From: Clostridia bacterium
GTDB lineage: Bacteria > Bacillota > Clostridia > Christensenellales > UBA1242
Length of the DNA stretch: 11,417 bases
Reading direction: 5' to 3'
Assembly: GCA_017650795.1 (NCBI GenBank)
Contig: JAGCEE010000249.1
Location: forward strand, 1-11,417
The notes beneath the pieces were generated by a model. It did not search any database and was not told the DNA's origin. It saw only the letters and a list, made by a program, of their open reading frames with translations. Position numbers and translations under genes: made by a program. This document shows, one piece after another, positions 1 through 8,379 of this stretch. Positions within the stretch are counted from its first letter, which is position 1, and each line of letters begins with the position of its first letter.

Positions 1-54
1 ATTATTATAAAATAAAAAATATTTATTTACATTCAAGATGCGAGGTTATTTAAA

Positions 55-705
55 ATGAATGAAATATTTGAAAATTTAAACAAAATAAAAAATTTAATAA
101 AAGATACAAATGTAAAATTGATTGGCGTTTCAAAAACAAAACCGGTGAGTGTTTTAAAGCAAGCGTATGATGCAGGACTAAGAGATTTTGGAGAAAATAG
201 GGTACAAGAACTTGTGGCAAAAATAGATGAATTGCCAAATGATATTCGCTGGCACATGATTGGCCATCTTCAAACAAACAAGGTTAAAATATTGTTAGAA
301 AAAGAGATATATTTAATACATTCGGTAGATAGTTTAAACCTTGCAAGCATTATTGATAAATACTCCAAATTAAAAAACAAAACACAAAACATTTTGCTAG
401 AAGTAAATGTCACGGGCGAACAATCAAAAACAGGGTACAGCAAAGACAAAATAATTGAGGATATGCCCGATTTATTAAAATTAAAAAATATAAGAATATT
501 AGGGCTTATGTGTGTTGCAAAAAAAGATGAAGACTCAACAAAATATTTTAAAGAATTAAAGAATATTTTAAAAGATATAAACACCAAGTTTAAAATAAAT
601 TTAAAAGAACTCTCTATGGGTATGACCGATGATTATATGCGGGCAATAGAATGTGGCTCAACATACATAAGAATAGGCAGAGCAATTTTTGGAGAAAGAG
701 ATTAA
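55..705 (+). CDS. yggS: YggS/PROSC family pyridoxal 5'-phosphate homeostasis protein
   Basis: This 216-residue protein has the usual length for the YggS/YlmE/PLPBP family: cytosolic, single-domain, alanine-racemase-like TIM barrels that bind PLP and keep free PLP and amino-acid pools balanced, with no demonstrated catalytic activity. The PLP lysine is K27 in the motif VSKTKP (residues 25-30). Other family signatures are FGENRVQE (45-52), WHMIGHLQTNK (66-76), SMGMTDDY (187-194) and GSTYIRIGRAIFG near the C-terminus. The ATG at 55 is preceded by GAGGT (42-46) at good spacing. A TATAAA at 6-11 could be a -10 box, but its -35 would lie outside the window. In many Bacillota this gene sits in the ylm/sepF division cluster. 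Here it is followed directly by a terminator and a convergent gene, so it ends its transcription unit. Family identification is secure. Confidence 0.96.
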   Translation: MNEIFENLNKIKNLIKDTNVKLIGVSKTKPVSVLKQAYDAGLRDFGENRVQELVAKIDELPNDIRWHMIGHLQTNKVKILLEKEIYLIHSVDSLNLASIIDKYSKLKNKTQNILLEVNVTGEQSKTGYSKDKIIEDMPDLLKLKNIRILGLMCVAKKDEDSTKYFKELKNILKDINTKFKINLKELSMGMTDDYMRAIECGSTYIRIGRAIFGERD

Positions 706-740
706 AATGGGCATTACAATTTATGCATAATTTTTACACA

Positions 741-771
741 AAAAAACAGGCTAAAACATAGTCTGTTTTTT
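741..771. terminator. Bidirectional rho-independent terminator between convergent genes
   Basis: AAAAAACAG-G-CTA pairs with TAG-T-CTGTTTTTT around an AAACA loop, giving a 13-bp stem with one G-U pair. The A-run on one side and T-run on the other give a U-tract in both directions. It lies 36 bases after the yggS stop and 17 bases after the stop of the minus-strand protease gene, so it probably serves both. Confidence 0.85.
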
Positions 772-787
772 ATCGTATTTATAATTT

Positions 788-3700
788 TTATTTTGCATAA
801 TAACATGTATCATTGGTTGCAGGTGATACATTCTCAAATACCAAATTTTTGTATTCTTTATACTCTTTTATGCTTGGAATATTAAAGTTTATAATGAGTT
901 CTTTAATAACAACCATATATAGTTTAAATTTAGGAGTTTCACCATAATTAACAAAGTCGGAATACAAGAACTCACCATTTTGCCCATACCAAGTTATTTT
1001 GCATTTTTCAGGAATCTTTTTATATGTTGCATAAAAGTCCATGTTGCCTGTTGCATTTGGCAAATCTGCATTGTCTTTGTAGAGTATTCCATTATATTCC
1101 CAACCGACAAATATGTACTTGGCATGATCAAAAATAAAACTTTCCATTATTTTTTTAGGAGCAATTTTATAATAATTAATTATTTTTAATGTTTCAAAAA
1201 TATCGCCCTCATCATTGATTATTCCTGAGCCATCAAAATCTATATTGTAATAAAAATTTACTCTGTTTATTCTTACTGTTCTGTCTGCGGTAATGGTTTC
1301 GTCCGAACTTAAATATAGTCTGCTATAACTATAAACAGATCCATCTCTTACATTTGATTTCCACGATGTTATGTTATATGAATATCCGTCATCACTTTCA
1401 TAATAAGAAGGAAGAGAGGATGATATGTTATCTTTTGAAGAAAGCCTGTATTGGTTAATTATTGTTCCGTCTTTAAATTTAATTGTTAAATTAAAGTATG
1501 GATATTTGCCATAAATAATATAATCTTCATCTGTATCTGGGCAGGCATGTCTAAAATTTTCTTGCAAATATTTTCCAAATTTGCCGGAATATTCTTTGCT
1601 TATATAAACTCTTTCTACATTAAGTCCTAAAGGCTCGTCACTAAGTATTAGATTTTGGTTTTTATTTATAATAACTTTTGCAGTTTGTTGTATGCCACTA
1701 AATACATTCAAGCCAAGGCTTTCAATATTAGAAAGGTCTATTATTTCAAGAGCTCTGCAATAGCGAAATGCTGCGGTTTCAATTTTTGTCACTTTGGATA
1801 AGTCTATGTTTTTTAAAGAATTACAAAATTCAAAGCAACCGTTAGGAATTGTTTTTATATTTTCTCCAAGTTCAACTGTCGTTAAGCCATCACAGTTGCG
1901 GAATTGTGAACCTTTACTATATTCCGATAGACTGTTATCACATTTTAATTCTATAACATTAACTAAAGATATTTCTTTTAATTTTAAACAATTATAAAAC
2001 GCCGAGTCACAAATAAATTGTACATTCGAAAAATCAAAACTTTCCAAATCCGAGCAACCAAAAAAACAATTTTTTGATATTTCTGTTATATTTGGATTTT
2101 CTACGGTTTTTAATTTATTGCAATACTGAAATGCGTTATCTCCAACACTTGTGCAAGATTTTAATGAAACTTCTGTAAGGCTTTTACAAAATTCAAAAGC
2201 GCCTTTTCCAATGCTGACACAATTATTCAAATCTATGCATTCTAGGCTCTCACATAGATAAAACGCATCATCTCCTATTGTTGAATTATTTGCTAGTTTA
2301 ATTCCCCCAACAATTGCTGAGCTATAAAATGCATAGTCACCTATACTAACTAATTCTCCAAATGAAACATTCGTTAAATATTCACAGTCGCAAAAAGCCC
2401 ATTTAATTATTTCGGTCACTCCATTTGCAACAATAGATGTTATTTTTGAGTCCTTAAAACATCCCTGAGGAATAGTAGTGATATTATCCGATAACACCAA
2501 ACTAAGCGATAAATTTTCACAACATTCAAATGAATATTCTCCAAGTTCAGTTATGTTATCCCAATCCAAAACAAGATTTTCTAATCTTTTCATATAGGAA
2601 TAAGTGTAGTCTTTTATTTCTCGTACATTTGGAGCATAAATTGATTTAATATTAAAACATTTAGCGAATGTGCGACTTCCATTAAGTTCGCCCAAATAGA
2701 TATAATTTAAAAACGATTCTTTTATCTGTGTCACATTTGGCAAGACCAATTCTTCTAACCCAAAGCAGTAATTTGCAATATAGTCGGCTGTGGATGAGTT
2801 TAGTTTTATATACTTTAATTGCCCACAATTACTGAATGGATAAGACTCTATTTTAACATCTTGTTCACATACAAAACTTTCTATATTGTTTCCATAGAAC
2901 AATTCGCTACATAAAGTTTTTACTTTAATATTGTTAATGTACTCGGGAAGGACGATATTTTTTAATCCACTTGTGTATTTTTTTACCCTTCCTTGGCTAT
3001 CTATAACAAAGCCAGTACCATCATCATTTACGCTTGATGCTCCTTTGTAATATGTTGCCTCATATAAATCGCTTCTGCCGGCAAAGTTGCCATATTTATC
3101 AAAGGAGTATATTACAAATCTTAAAAAGGTTGAGCAGTCTATGTCAATATGTTCTGAGTATTCGTTGTATGATACAAGGGTTGGTAATGTGCCATCGGTT
3201 GTGTAATATATTTTATGATTATAAGAGCCTGATGGGCTATTGTCGTTAATCTTTATTTGTAAGCTATTATCAAAATGATATTCGCCATTAAGATTTCCGA
3301 CGCTAATTGTTGGCTTGGTTATTTGATTGTCTTTTTGTATGGCAAATTTCATACAAGGAACACCGTTTCCGTATAAATCGTCTCTGCCCACACTACCAAA
3401 ATCATATGTGTTTTGTTTTATTTCTTTTTCTACTGTTTGTACATCATACGCATCAGCATAATATGTGGCATATAGGGCAACCATGGCTGTGGCATGGGGT
3501 GTTGCCATTGATGTTCCACTTAATCTTCCATATTTATTACCTGTACCCGTACAAGAGGAAATGCTCGCATATTTAGATTTTTGTGGCACACAACTTACTA
3601 TTTCTGAACCTGGCAGACATAAATCTATACAACTACCATAATTTGAGTAGTAAGCAAGATGAAGTGTGTTTTTATAATTTTTACTAGTATTTTTTTGTAG

Positions 3701-4657
3701 GGCAGAAATTGTTAATGCTTTTTCTGTGTTTGCAGGGCCATATTCCTCTACATAATAATTATCGTTTCCTGCAGCAACAACCGGCATTATATTGTTATCG
3801 TATAGGTCATTAACAGCTTTTATTACGTCGTTTGAAGTGCCAACGCCTCCTATGCTCATATTTGTGGCAACAATATTTAAGTTATCTTCATTTTTAAGTT
3901 TAATTAAATATTCCATTGCAGAAATAATATTGCTTGTAGAACCCCTGCCTTCATTGTTTAAAACTTTCAAAGGAATAATTTTAACATTATCTAGTGTTAA
4001 ATCTACAATTGTTCCGCTAACATGTGTTCCGTGCGTGTTATCATCTTCATAATCATATCCTGTTTTTAGAAGGCTTTTAACACAACTGAATCCATATTCA
4101 AAGGCAATTCTGCCTTTTAAAAACTCGTTGTCGGTGTCTATTCCTGTATCTATTACACCAACATAAATATCTGGCATATTGCCATTTTTGTACTTGTTTA
4201 TTAAATAATCTTGATATTCGCCAACTCCCAACAAATCTGCACCCCAAGAAAGATAATTGGTTCCGTTCATATTATTAGTAATTAGTCGGTTGTCTTCTAT
4301 TGATGTTGTGTGTATTTCTCTGTCCAAACTTGCATACTCAACATCTTCTAACGATTTATAATAATTTAAAGCATTCTCAGCATCTTCGCCGTTTTTGTAT
4401 TGTAAGACATTTAGGCCATTAAATCCACTTGCTTTATAGATGTAATCATTATCATTTAATTTTATTTTTGTTTTTACAATAATTCTGCTGTCGTAATTAT
4501 CTATATATTTTTCGTTTATTTCGGCGAGCTCGGCGCAATACCCAACAAGGTCATTTGTTTCTTCAAGATTTAAATATTTAAATGAGGAGGGGTTAATTGC
4601 AACAACAAATAATAATAAGCTAACAATTAAACCAAAAATTAAGACTCTTTTTTTCAT
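788..4657 (-). CDS. Secreted subtilisin-like (S8) serine protease with chitobiase-type, BspA-like leucine-rich repeat and Listeria-Bacteroides-type domains
   Basis: Residues are numbered from the ATG at 4657 (1289 aa). Residues 1-24 form a signal peptide: MKKR followed by a hydrophobic stretch. Residues ~50-115 resemble an I9 propeptide. The S8 catalytic domain spans about 130-440: D170 in VIDTGID, H209 in HGTHVSGT, oxyanion N298 in AAGNDN and S383 in GTSMATPH, so it should be active. Residues ~450-540 contain YYTTDGTLPT, typical of a chitobiase/beta-hexosaminidase C-terminal domain. Residues ~570-1045 carry roughly 16 BspA-type LRR_5 repeats (IxxxAFxxCxxLxxIxL) with many Cys at the FxxC position. 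The C-terminus (~1055-1289) has Flg_new-like segments (FVGWEYNG, VNYGETPKF). No LPXTG or C-terminal membrane anchor is seen, so it is probably released or held non-covalently. A GTG at 4672 extends the frame by five codons. The ATG is preferred because of GGGGG six bases upstream and because the promoter leaves almost no leader before the GTG. The substrate is unknown. Confidence 0.93.
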   Translation of the reverse strand: MKKRVLIFGLIVSLLLFVVAINPSSFKYLNLEETNDLVGYCAELAEINEKYIDNYDSRIIVKTKIKLNDNDYIYKASGFNGLNVLQYKNGEDAENALNYYKSLEDVEYASLDREIHTTSIEDNRLITNNMNGTNYLSWGADLLGVGEYQDYLINKYKNGNMPDIYVGVIDTGIDTDNEFLKGRIAFEYGFSCVKSLLKTGYDYEDDNTHGTHVSGTIVDLTLDNVKIIPLKVLNNEGRGSTSNIISAMEYLIKLKNEDNLNIVATNMSIGGVGTSNDVIKAVNDLYDNNIMPVVAAGNDNYYVEEYGPANTEKALTISALQKNTSKNYKNTLHLAYYSNYGSCIDLCLPGSEIVSCVPQKSKYASISSCTGTGNKYGRLSGTSMATPHATAMVALYATYYADAYDVQTVEKEIKQNTYDFGSVGRDDLYGNGVPCMKFAIQKDNQITKPTISVGNLNGEYHFDNSLQIKINDNSPSGSYNHKIYYTTDGTLPTLVSYNEYSEHIDIDCSTFLRFVIYSFDKYGNFAGRSDLYEATYYKGASSVNDDGTGFVIDSQGRVKKYTSGLKNIVLPEYINNIKVKTLCSELFYGNNIESFVCEQDVKIESYPFSNCGQLKYIKLNSSTADYIANYCFGLEELVLPNVTQIKESFLNYIYLGELNGSRTFAKCFNIKSIYAPNVREIKDYTYSYMKRLENLVLDWDNITELGEYSFECCENLSLSLVLSDNITTIPQGCFKDSKITSIVANGVTEIIKWAFCDCEYLTNVSFGELVSIGDYAFYSSAIVGGIKLANNSTIGDDAFYLCESLECIDLNNCVSIGKGAFEFCKSLTEVSLKSCTSVGDNAFQYCNKLKTVENPNITEISKNCFFGCSDLESFDFSNVQFICDSAFYNCLKLKEISLVNVIELKCDNSLSEYSKGSQFRNCDGLTTVELGENIKTIPNGCFEFCNSLKNIDLSKVTKIETAAFRYCRALEIIDLSNIESLGLNVFSGIQQTAKVIINKNQNLILSDEPLGLNVERVYISKEYSGKFGKYLQENFRHACPDTDEDYIIYGKYPYFNLTIKFKDGTIINQYRLSSKDNISSSLPSYYESDDGYSYNITSWKSNVRDGSVYSYSRLYLSSDETITADRTVRINRVNFYYNIDFDGSGIINDEGDIFETLKIINYYKIAPKKIMESFIFDHAKYIFVGWEYNGILYKDNADLPNATGNMDFYATYKKIPEKCKITWYGQNGEFLYSDFVNYGETPKFKLYMVVIKELIINFNIPSIKEYKEYKNLVFENVSPATNDTCYYAK

Positions 4658-4686
4658 AACCAACCCCCACACCTTTATTTATACAT

Positions 4687-4715
4687 AGTATAACATGGAA
4701 ACTTTTACCTGTCTA
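4687..4715 (-). promoter_or_regulatory. Sigma-A-type promoter of the protease gene
   Basis: On the minus strand there is TAGACA (4710-4715), a 17-bp spacer and TATACT (4687-4692). Transcription would begin near 4680, leaving a ~23-nt leader before the ATG at 4657. Upstream, alternating A6/T6 tracts (about 4722-4750) resemble an UP element or bent DNA. Confidence 0.78.
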
Positions 4716-4838
4716 GATGCAGTTTTTTAAAAAATGCAGATTTTTTAAATCTTTATATGATGGTTTTAAATTCGCCGTGTTTTTGATGATTGTTTGATTG
4801 TTAAATAATAAAAACAATTTTCTAAAAATTATTGTTGT

Positions 4839-4866
4839 AAAAAAAAAACCAAGCATTTGCTTGGTT
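4839..4866 (-). terminator. Rho-independent terminator of the ABC transporter gene
   Basis: On the minus strand AACCAAGC pairs with GCTTGGTT around an AAAT loop, followed by about ten U residues. It lies only 5 bases beyond the ABC gene's TAA stop and separates that gene from the protease gene downstream. Confidence 0.92.
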
Positions 4867-4871
4867 GATTT

Positions 4872-7583
4872 TTAACGATTATTTATTGCATCTATTGGCT
4901 GTTTGCGTGCAATTTTAAATACTGGAATTGCAGAAGCAAGAATTGCAACTAAAAGCGAGACGGCGGCGAGTAAAATAACCTGCCTTATTCCACAAACAAG
5001 AATTGTAATTTCTATTCCGGCATTGTTTCTTAAAGTGCTATTTATTATCATACAAACGGCGAATGTTGAGACAATCGATAGTACAAAGTTTATTGTTGCA
5101 ACAATTAGACTTTCGTTGTAGAAAATACTAAATACATCTTTCTTTCTTGCGCCAATGGCTCTTAGTATACCTATTTCTCTCTTTTTGTAGGTTATTGAAA
5201 CACTGATAAAGTTGGCAAGCATTAGCCCAGAGAATGCTGCAAATCCAATGCCAACATATAAGAATGCTTTAGATGCGCCCTCAATAAAGCTATTTACCAT
5301 ATCTAGTGAAGATATAACAGAGTTTTGTATAGAAAATCTAAATAATAGGGAGGTGTCCTCTTGGTCTTTATAATAATCACTTACTAGCGTCAAAAGGTCG
5401 TCTTTTGAGGTTGGCATGATTCCAAATGCTCTGGTAAAAGCACCATCTGTATATAAATCCAAGAAATCGTCAGAACCAATAAGCACATATTCCCAACTGT
5501 TATAGTTTACTTTATTGGTGTACTCGTGCATATATAATCCAATTACTTCCTTTGTGCTGTCGCTAACAATGGACGCATAATCATGATTGTTGCGATTTGG
5601 GTATTTTCCTATATTTATATCCCACTTGTCATGGTTTGCCAAAATCCATTCTCTAAATTCGTCACTAGCAATAAGGACATTTGCTGTATTTAAATTATTA
5701 AGTCTGTTAATGTAATTTTCAAAAGTGTGGTACTCGTCGGTATATCTAAAAGAATTATCCTCGTTTGCCATTTTATAGTATGCTCGTTCTATTCCTTCTA
5801 CTGCAACAGAAAAATCTACAACAAATTGATTTGAATTTAGTTTTGTAGTGCCTTCTTTGCCCGGAACGAATATTGTGTCGGTAGGGCTAAAATTTATTGC
5901 ATTATTAAACCATAGTGTTCTAATTTCCTCTCTGTATTCGTCGCCATCATGAACACGTGCATTGTAGTAAAAAACAGTATCGGAATCACCAAAAGAAAGA
6001 CTAAAATACTTTTCCGAATTTGCATTTATAAAACCAGGGCTAACAATAGCGAGCTGGTGTAATCCGTTTTGTAATAAGCTTGCAAATTTGGTTCTTTTTA
6101 AATATTCTGCTTGGCTGGTTGAGTTTGATGTTGTTTTATTTATGGCATCTGTTTTCATGCTCAAATACGGAGTTGCGTCAAGTCCGGTATCAACCACACC
6201 AACAATAGTGTAATATTTTTTATCAGAATCGGAATAATATGTGTCATCAAAGCACACCTTTATTCCTAAAATGTCATTGTACGAATTAACATTTTCTGAT
6301 GATTTATCTATTTCTTCTAAATAAACCAATAATATATTATAAGTATTTGGACCAAGTGTCACTCCGTCTTCCCAAGAAAGATTTTCGGCTGTAAGCAAAA
6401 TAAAATCGTCTTGGTTGGCATTTTCTTTTTCTATATTTTTGGTTGCATAGTATGTGCCAGATTCGAAGAATTGTGTTTTTGTATAATTATAGTATGGGTA
6501 CGAACTTGTATTTATTTTGGTTAGTTCATTTAACTCTATTTCGCCGTTAGCATTTAAGTCTTCATATTTATATATGAATAAATTTTCAATTCTGTCTGAG
6601 AGTTTCCTTTGCTTTATTCCACACACCTCAAATAATTCATAAAAATATTTTGGTACGGCAATTTCGGCAAAGGCATTGTTTGCAGGAAGCCTGCCGGCAA
6701 CAACGGTGCAACCAAAATCTGACAATTCTTCTTCCGAAAGTTCAATAAAACCACCCAATTCGTCAGAAAAATAGCTTCCATTAAGTGTTCCTTTTGTGAC
6801 TGCGTTTGGGTCAGACAAACAATAGTTTAGGCTTGATGAATTATATTTAAATGTAAATACCGGCTTAATTGTTGTGTTTGTTTTACTTGCAAGTAAATCC
6901 AAATTGTTTTGTTTCATTTTTGAAGATGAGTATGAATATTGTACCTGTTCCTCGCCGTCTGAATTAGTATAACTATATGTTCGGCGCTTTTCTCCAACAT
7001 ACATAATCGTTTTGTAATCGCTATCTATAAATGACTGAACCGTGGTTGTTGTTTTGTTATAACTCGCCATTGTATCAGCAAGGCCGAATAATGTAAATGC
7101 AACAAGTGAAAGCAGAATTGTGACAAACAATCTGATTGGTTTTGTTTTTAATCCGCTAGCACCCATTTTAAATGAGTCTTTAAATCTTAGCTTTGATTTA
7201 ATAAATTTTAATTTCTTCTTATCGTACTCTATATTATCAAAATCGTCTGGACGGGTTTTGTTAAATACTTCCGTGTGGCCATTATCGGATATTTTATTTA
7301 TTTTTTTAAATTTTTCATTATTTTTTGTTCCAAAAGAAATTATTTTTTCTTCGTTGGTGCAATTTAATATTTTTTCTATTTTCTGTAAATCCTCACTAGA
7401 AACCTTGTGGTTTGGTGCGATGCGAATAATATTATCTCCAATAACCTCAACGCTATTTGACATTGGCTTTGGCGCAATATATCTTTTTGTTTCGTCCGAT
7501 ATAACAACACCATCTTTCATTTCTATAATCCTATCGGCATATATTTCGGCATATTCTCTGTCGTGAGAAACAATTATTACCAA
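4872..7583 (-). CDS. C-terminal fragment: end of ABC ATPase plus FtsX-like permease with large ectodomain
   Basis: The frame resumes right after the TAA with QRVAIARAL, Walker B IIIADEPTG (full-gene D165/E166) and the H-loop VSHD (H197). The start given is a TTG without a Shine-Dalgarno. An ATG at 7520 with AGGA upstream is an alternative re-initiation site. In full-gene numbering, a cytoplasmic linker leads to TM1 (~341-362). An extracellular domain of about 590 residues follows, then the FtsX core: TM2 ~963-985, the coupling segment YKKREIGILRAIGARKKDV, TM3 ~1012-1038 and TM4 ~1050-1078, ending KIARKQPIDAINNR. The ectodomain carries GRLPANNAFAEIAV, typical of MacB periplasmic-core domains, and an EF-hand-like loop DLNANGEIELNE (6525-6560). 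If the nonsense codon is real, only a permease without its ATPase could be made from here. Confidence 0.85.
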   Translation of the reverse strand: MVIIVSHDREYAEIYADRIIEMKDGVVISDETKRYIAPKPMSNSVEVIGDNIIRIAPNHKVSSEDLQKIEKILNCTNEEKIISFGTKNNEKFKKINKISDNGHTEVFNKTRPDDFDNIEYDKKKLKFIKSKLRFKDSFKMGASGLKTKPIRLFVTILLSLVAFTLFGLADTMASYNKTTTTVQSFIDSDYKTIMYVGEKRRTYSYTNSDGEEQVQYSYSSSKMKQNNLDLLASKTNTTIKPVFTFKYNSSSLNYCLSDPNAVTKGTLNGSYFSDELGGFIELSEEELSDFGCTVVAGRLPANNAFAEIAVPKYFYELFEVCGIKQRKLSDRIENLFIYKYEDLNANGEIELNELTKINTSSYPYYNYTKTQFFESGTYYATKNIEKENANQDDFILLTAENLSWEDGVTLGPNTYNILLVYLEEIDKSSENVNSYNDILGIKVCFDDTYYSDSDKKYYTIVGVVDTGLDATPYLSMKTDAINKTTSNSTSQAEYLKRTKFASLLQNGLHQLAIVSPGFINANSEKYFSLSFGDSDTVFYYNARVHDGDEYREEIRTLWFNNAINFSPTDTIFVPGKEGTTKLNSNQFVVDFSVAVEGIERAYYKMANEDNSFRYTDEYHTFENYINRLNNLNTANVLIASDEFREWILANHDKWDINIGKYPNRNNHDYASIVSDSTKEVIGLYMHEYTNKVNYNSWEYVLIGSDDFLDLYTDGAFTRAFGIMPTSKDDLLTLVSDYYKDQEDTSLLFRFSIQNSVISSLDMVNSFIEGASKAFLYVGIGFAAFSGLMLANFISVSITYKKREIGILRAIGARKKDVFSIFYNESLIVATINFVLSIVSTFAVCMIINSTLRNNAGIEITILVCGIRQVILLAAVSLLVAILASAIPVFKIARKQPIDAINNR

Positions 7584-7715
7584 TTTATCTTTTGATAATT
7601 TTTTAAGCGTATCAAAAACCTGTGCGCCGGTTGCAGAGTCGAGCGCACCGGTTGGTTCATCTGCAATTATTATTTCGGGTTCTTTAATTAAAGCCCTTGC
7701 AATAGCAACCCTTTG

Positions 7716-8153
7716 TTATTGTCCACCAGAAAGTTCGGTTGTTTTTCTTGCTCCTTGTGAGCTAAGATCAACCATATCCAAAAGTTCTTGCACCTTTTCG
7801 GGCGTTGCTTTTTTGCCTTGAAGCTCTATGGCAAGTGCAATGTTTTTTGCAATATTAAACTCGCTTAAAATATTGTACTCTTGGAAGATAAAACCAATAA
7901 AGGTGTTTCTATAACTATCAAAATCACTACCAGAAAATTCTTTACTTGATTTTCCTTTAATAATTATTTCGCCACTATCATACTTATCTAATCCACCAAT
8001 AACGTTTAAAAGTGTTGATTTTCCACAGCCAGATTTTCCTAAAATAAAAACCATTCCCTTTTGGTCAAATTTTAATGATACATCATTAAGGGCATGAACG
8101 GGCTTTCCGTGTTTTGGTCTGTATGTTTTATTTATATTCTTTAATTCTAACAT
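7716..8153 (-). CDS. N-terminal fragment: ABC ATPase up to the signature motif
   Basis: This 145-residue open frame is the first two thirds of a MacB/LolD-like nucleotide-binding domain. Visible motifs are an aromatic A-loop region (KTYRPKHGK, residues 9-17), Walker A GKSGCGKST (39-47), the Q-loop IFQEYNIL (Q91) and the ABC signature LSGGQ (141-145), directly before TAA. Alone it lacks Walker B, the catalytic glutamate and the switch histidine, so it could not hydrolyse ATP. Start: ATG with AGGAG at 8159-8163. It is part of the interrupted gene 4872-8153. Confidence 0.85.
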   Translation of the reverse strand: MLELKNINKTYRPKHGKPVHALNDVSLKFDQKGMVFILGKSGCGKSTLLNVIGGLDKYDSGEIIIKGKSSKEFSGSDFDSYRNTFIGFIFQEYNILSEFNIAKNIALAIELQGKKATPEKVQELLDMVDLSSQGARKTTELSGGQ

Positions 8154-8182
8154 GCTTGCTCCTAATACTTATTTTAGCGTAA

Positions 8183-8200
8183 TTAAATACAAATATTTAA
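8183..8200. repeat. Perfect inverted repeat in the ABC gene leader
   Basis: TTAAATA and TATTTAA flank a CAAA loop. The site starts just downstream of the predicted transcription start of the ABC gene (near 8202), where a repressor operator would act. The AT-only arms are short, so chance cannot be excluded. Confidence 0.35.
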
Positions 8201-8208
8201 CTTGTATG

Positions 8209-8237
8209 ATTATAGTATCATAATCTTTATTATTTTA
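8209..8237 (-). promoter_or_regulatory. Probable promoter of the ABC transporter gene
   Basis: A perfect -10 hexamer, TATAAT (8209-8214), lies on the minus strand about 56 bases before the ATG. The best -35 at 17-bp spacing is the weak TAAAAT (8232-8237), so the promoter may need an activator. A near-palindrome around GCATATGC (about 8257-8275) lies upstream and could hold one. Confidence 0.55.
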
Positions 8238-8332
8238 ATAGTGTTTTTGCAAAATAGTAAAAGCATATGCACTTTTAGTCATTACTTGATAAGGGTTTTG
8301 TTTTTAATTAATAATAAGTTCTATAAATAATT

Positions 8333-8368
8333 AAAAAAAAATAAACTTTGCAAACAAATGCAAAGTTT
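8333..8368 (-). terminator. Rho-independent terminator, distal copy
   Basis: On the minus strand AAACTTTGCA pairs with TGCAAAGTTT (10 bp, six-base loop), followed by a U-tract (8333-8341). It is a near-identical duplicate of the terminator that follows tRNA-Glu and closes the 8370-8506 element. Confidence 0.82.
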
Positions 8369-8379
8369 AGTGGTGACCT
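8334..8379. repeat. 46-bp direct repeat, copy 1 (tRNA-Glu tail + terminator)
   Basis: This segment matches 8507-8552 at 45 of 46 positions; the sole difference is 8347 T versus 8520 C. It carries the last nine bases of tRNA-Glu, including CCA, and the terminator. Similarity resumes weakly into the T-arm (GGAATCG, 8386-8392), but the acceptor strand is altered, so no functional tRNA is encoded here. Confidence 0.92.

Larger units (their letters stand above)
4872..8153 (-). pseudogene. Fused ABC transporter (ATPase + FtsX/MacB-type permease), interrupted by one in-frame TAA
   Basis: The locus is one uninterrupted register of 1093 codons apart from a TAA at codon 146 (7716-7718). Its position in the motif, LSGGQ-stop-QRVAIARA, matches the common family sequence LSGGQQQR, so a CAA-to-TAA change (one base) explains it fully. 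Everything downstream stays in frame and intact: Walker B, H-loop, the permease and a well-placed terminator. Such fused proteins use MgATP hydrolysis in the cytoplasm to drive conformational change in an extracellular domain (the mechanotransmission, MacB/LolCDE-like class), often for peptide or antibiotic export, lipoprotein handling or signalling. The substrate cannot be told. The AGGAG (8159-8163) five bases before the ATG at 8153 supports the start. It may be a recent nonsense mutation, a sequencing or assembly error, or readthrough. The two halves are described separately. Confidence 0.85.

Noticed and set aside
1..54. Tail of an upstream gene overlapping the yggS start (frame ending TGA at 56-58)
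   Set aside because: That frame already has a TAA at 8-10, leaving only a few codons, so no upstream coding region is visible inside the window.
33..587. Minus-strand open frames opposite yggS and similar short frames opposite the other large genes
   Set aside because: They are shadows of strongly supported genes, with no ribosome binding sites and no recognisable domains.
788..900. Possible frameshift in the protease C-terminus, because the last Flg_new-like repeat lacks its GW core
   Set aside because: Neither alternative frame restores a repeat (both hit stops quickly), and the frame ends naturally in a repeat-like NDTCYYAK, so it looks like divergence.
1198..1260. Dockerin-like or EF-hand motif (DFDGSGIINDEGD) in the protease C-terminal region
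   Set aside because: The acidic residue expected at loop position 12 is displaced by one and only a single motif is present, so a real dockerin or EF-hand is not supported.
4206..4262. A glycine-rich or tandem-repeat origin for the protease N-terminal region
   Set aside because: The stretch between propeptide and catalytic domain reads as normal S8 sequence; no tandem nucleotide repeat is present.
4658..4672. GTG start that adds five codons to the protease
   Set aside because: It lies only about 8 bases from the predicted transcription start, its AAAGG overlaps the GTG itself, and the ATG at 4657 gives a standard signal peptide (MKKR then hydrophobic) with a well-spaced GGGGG.
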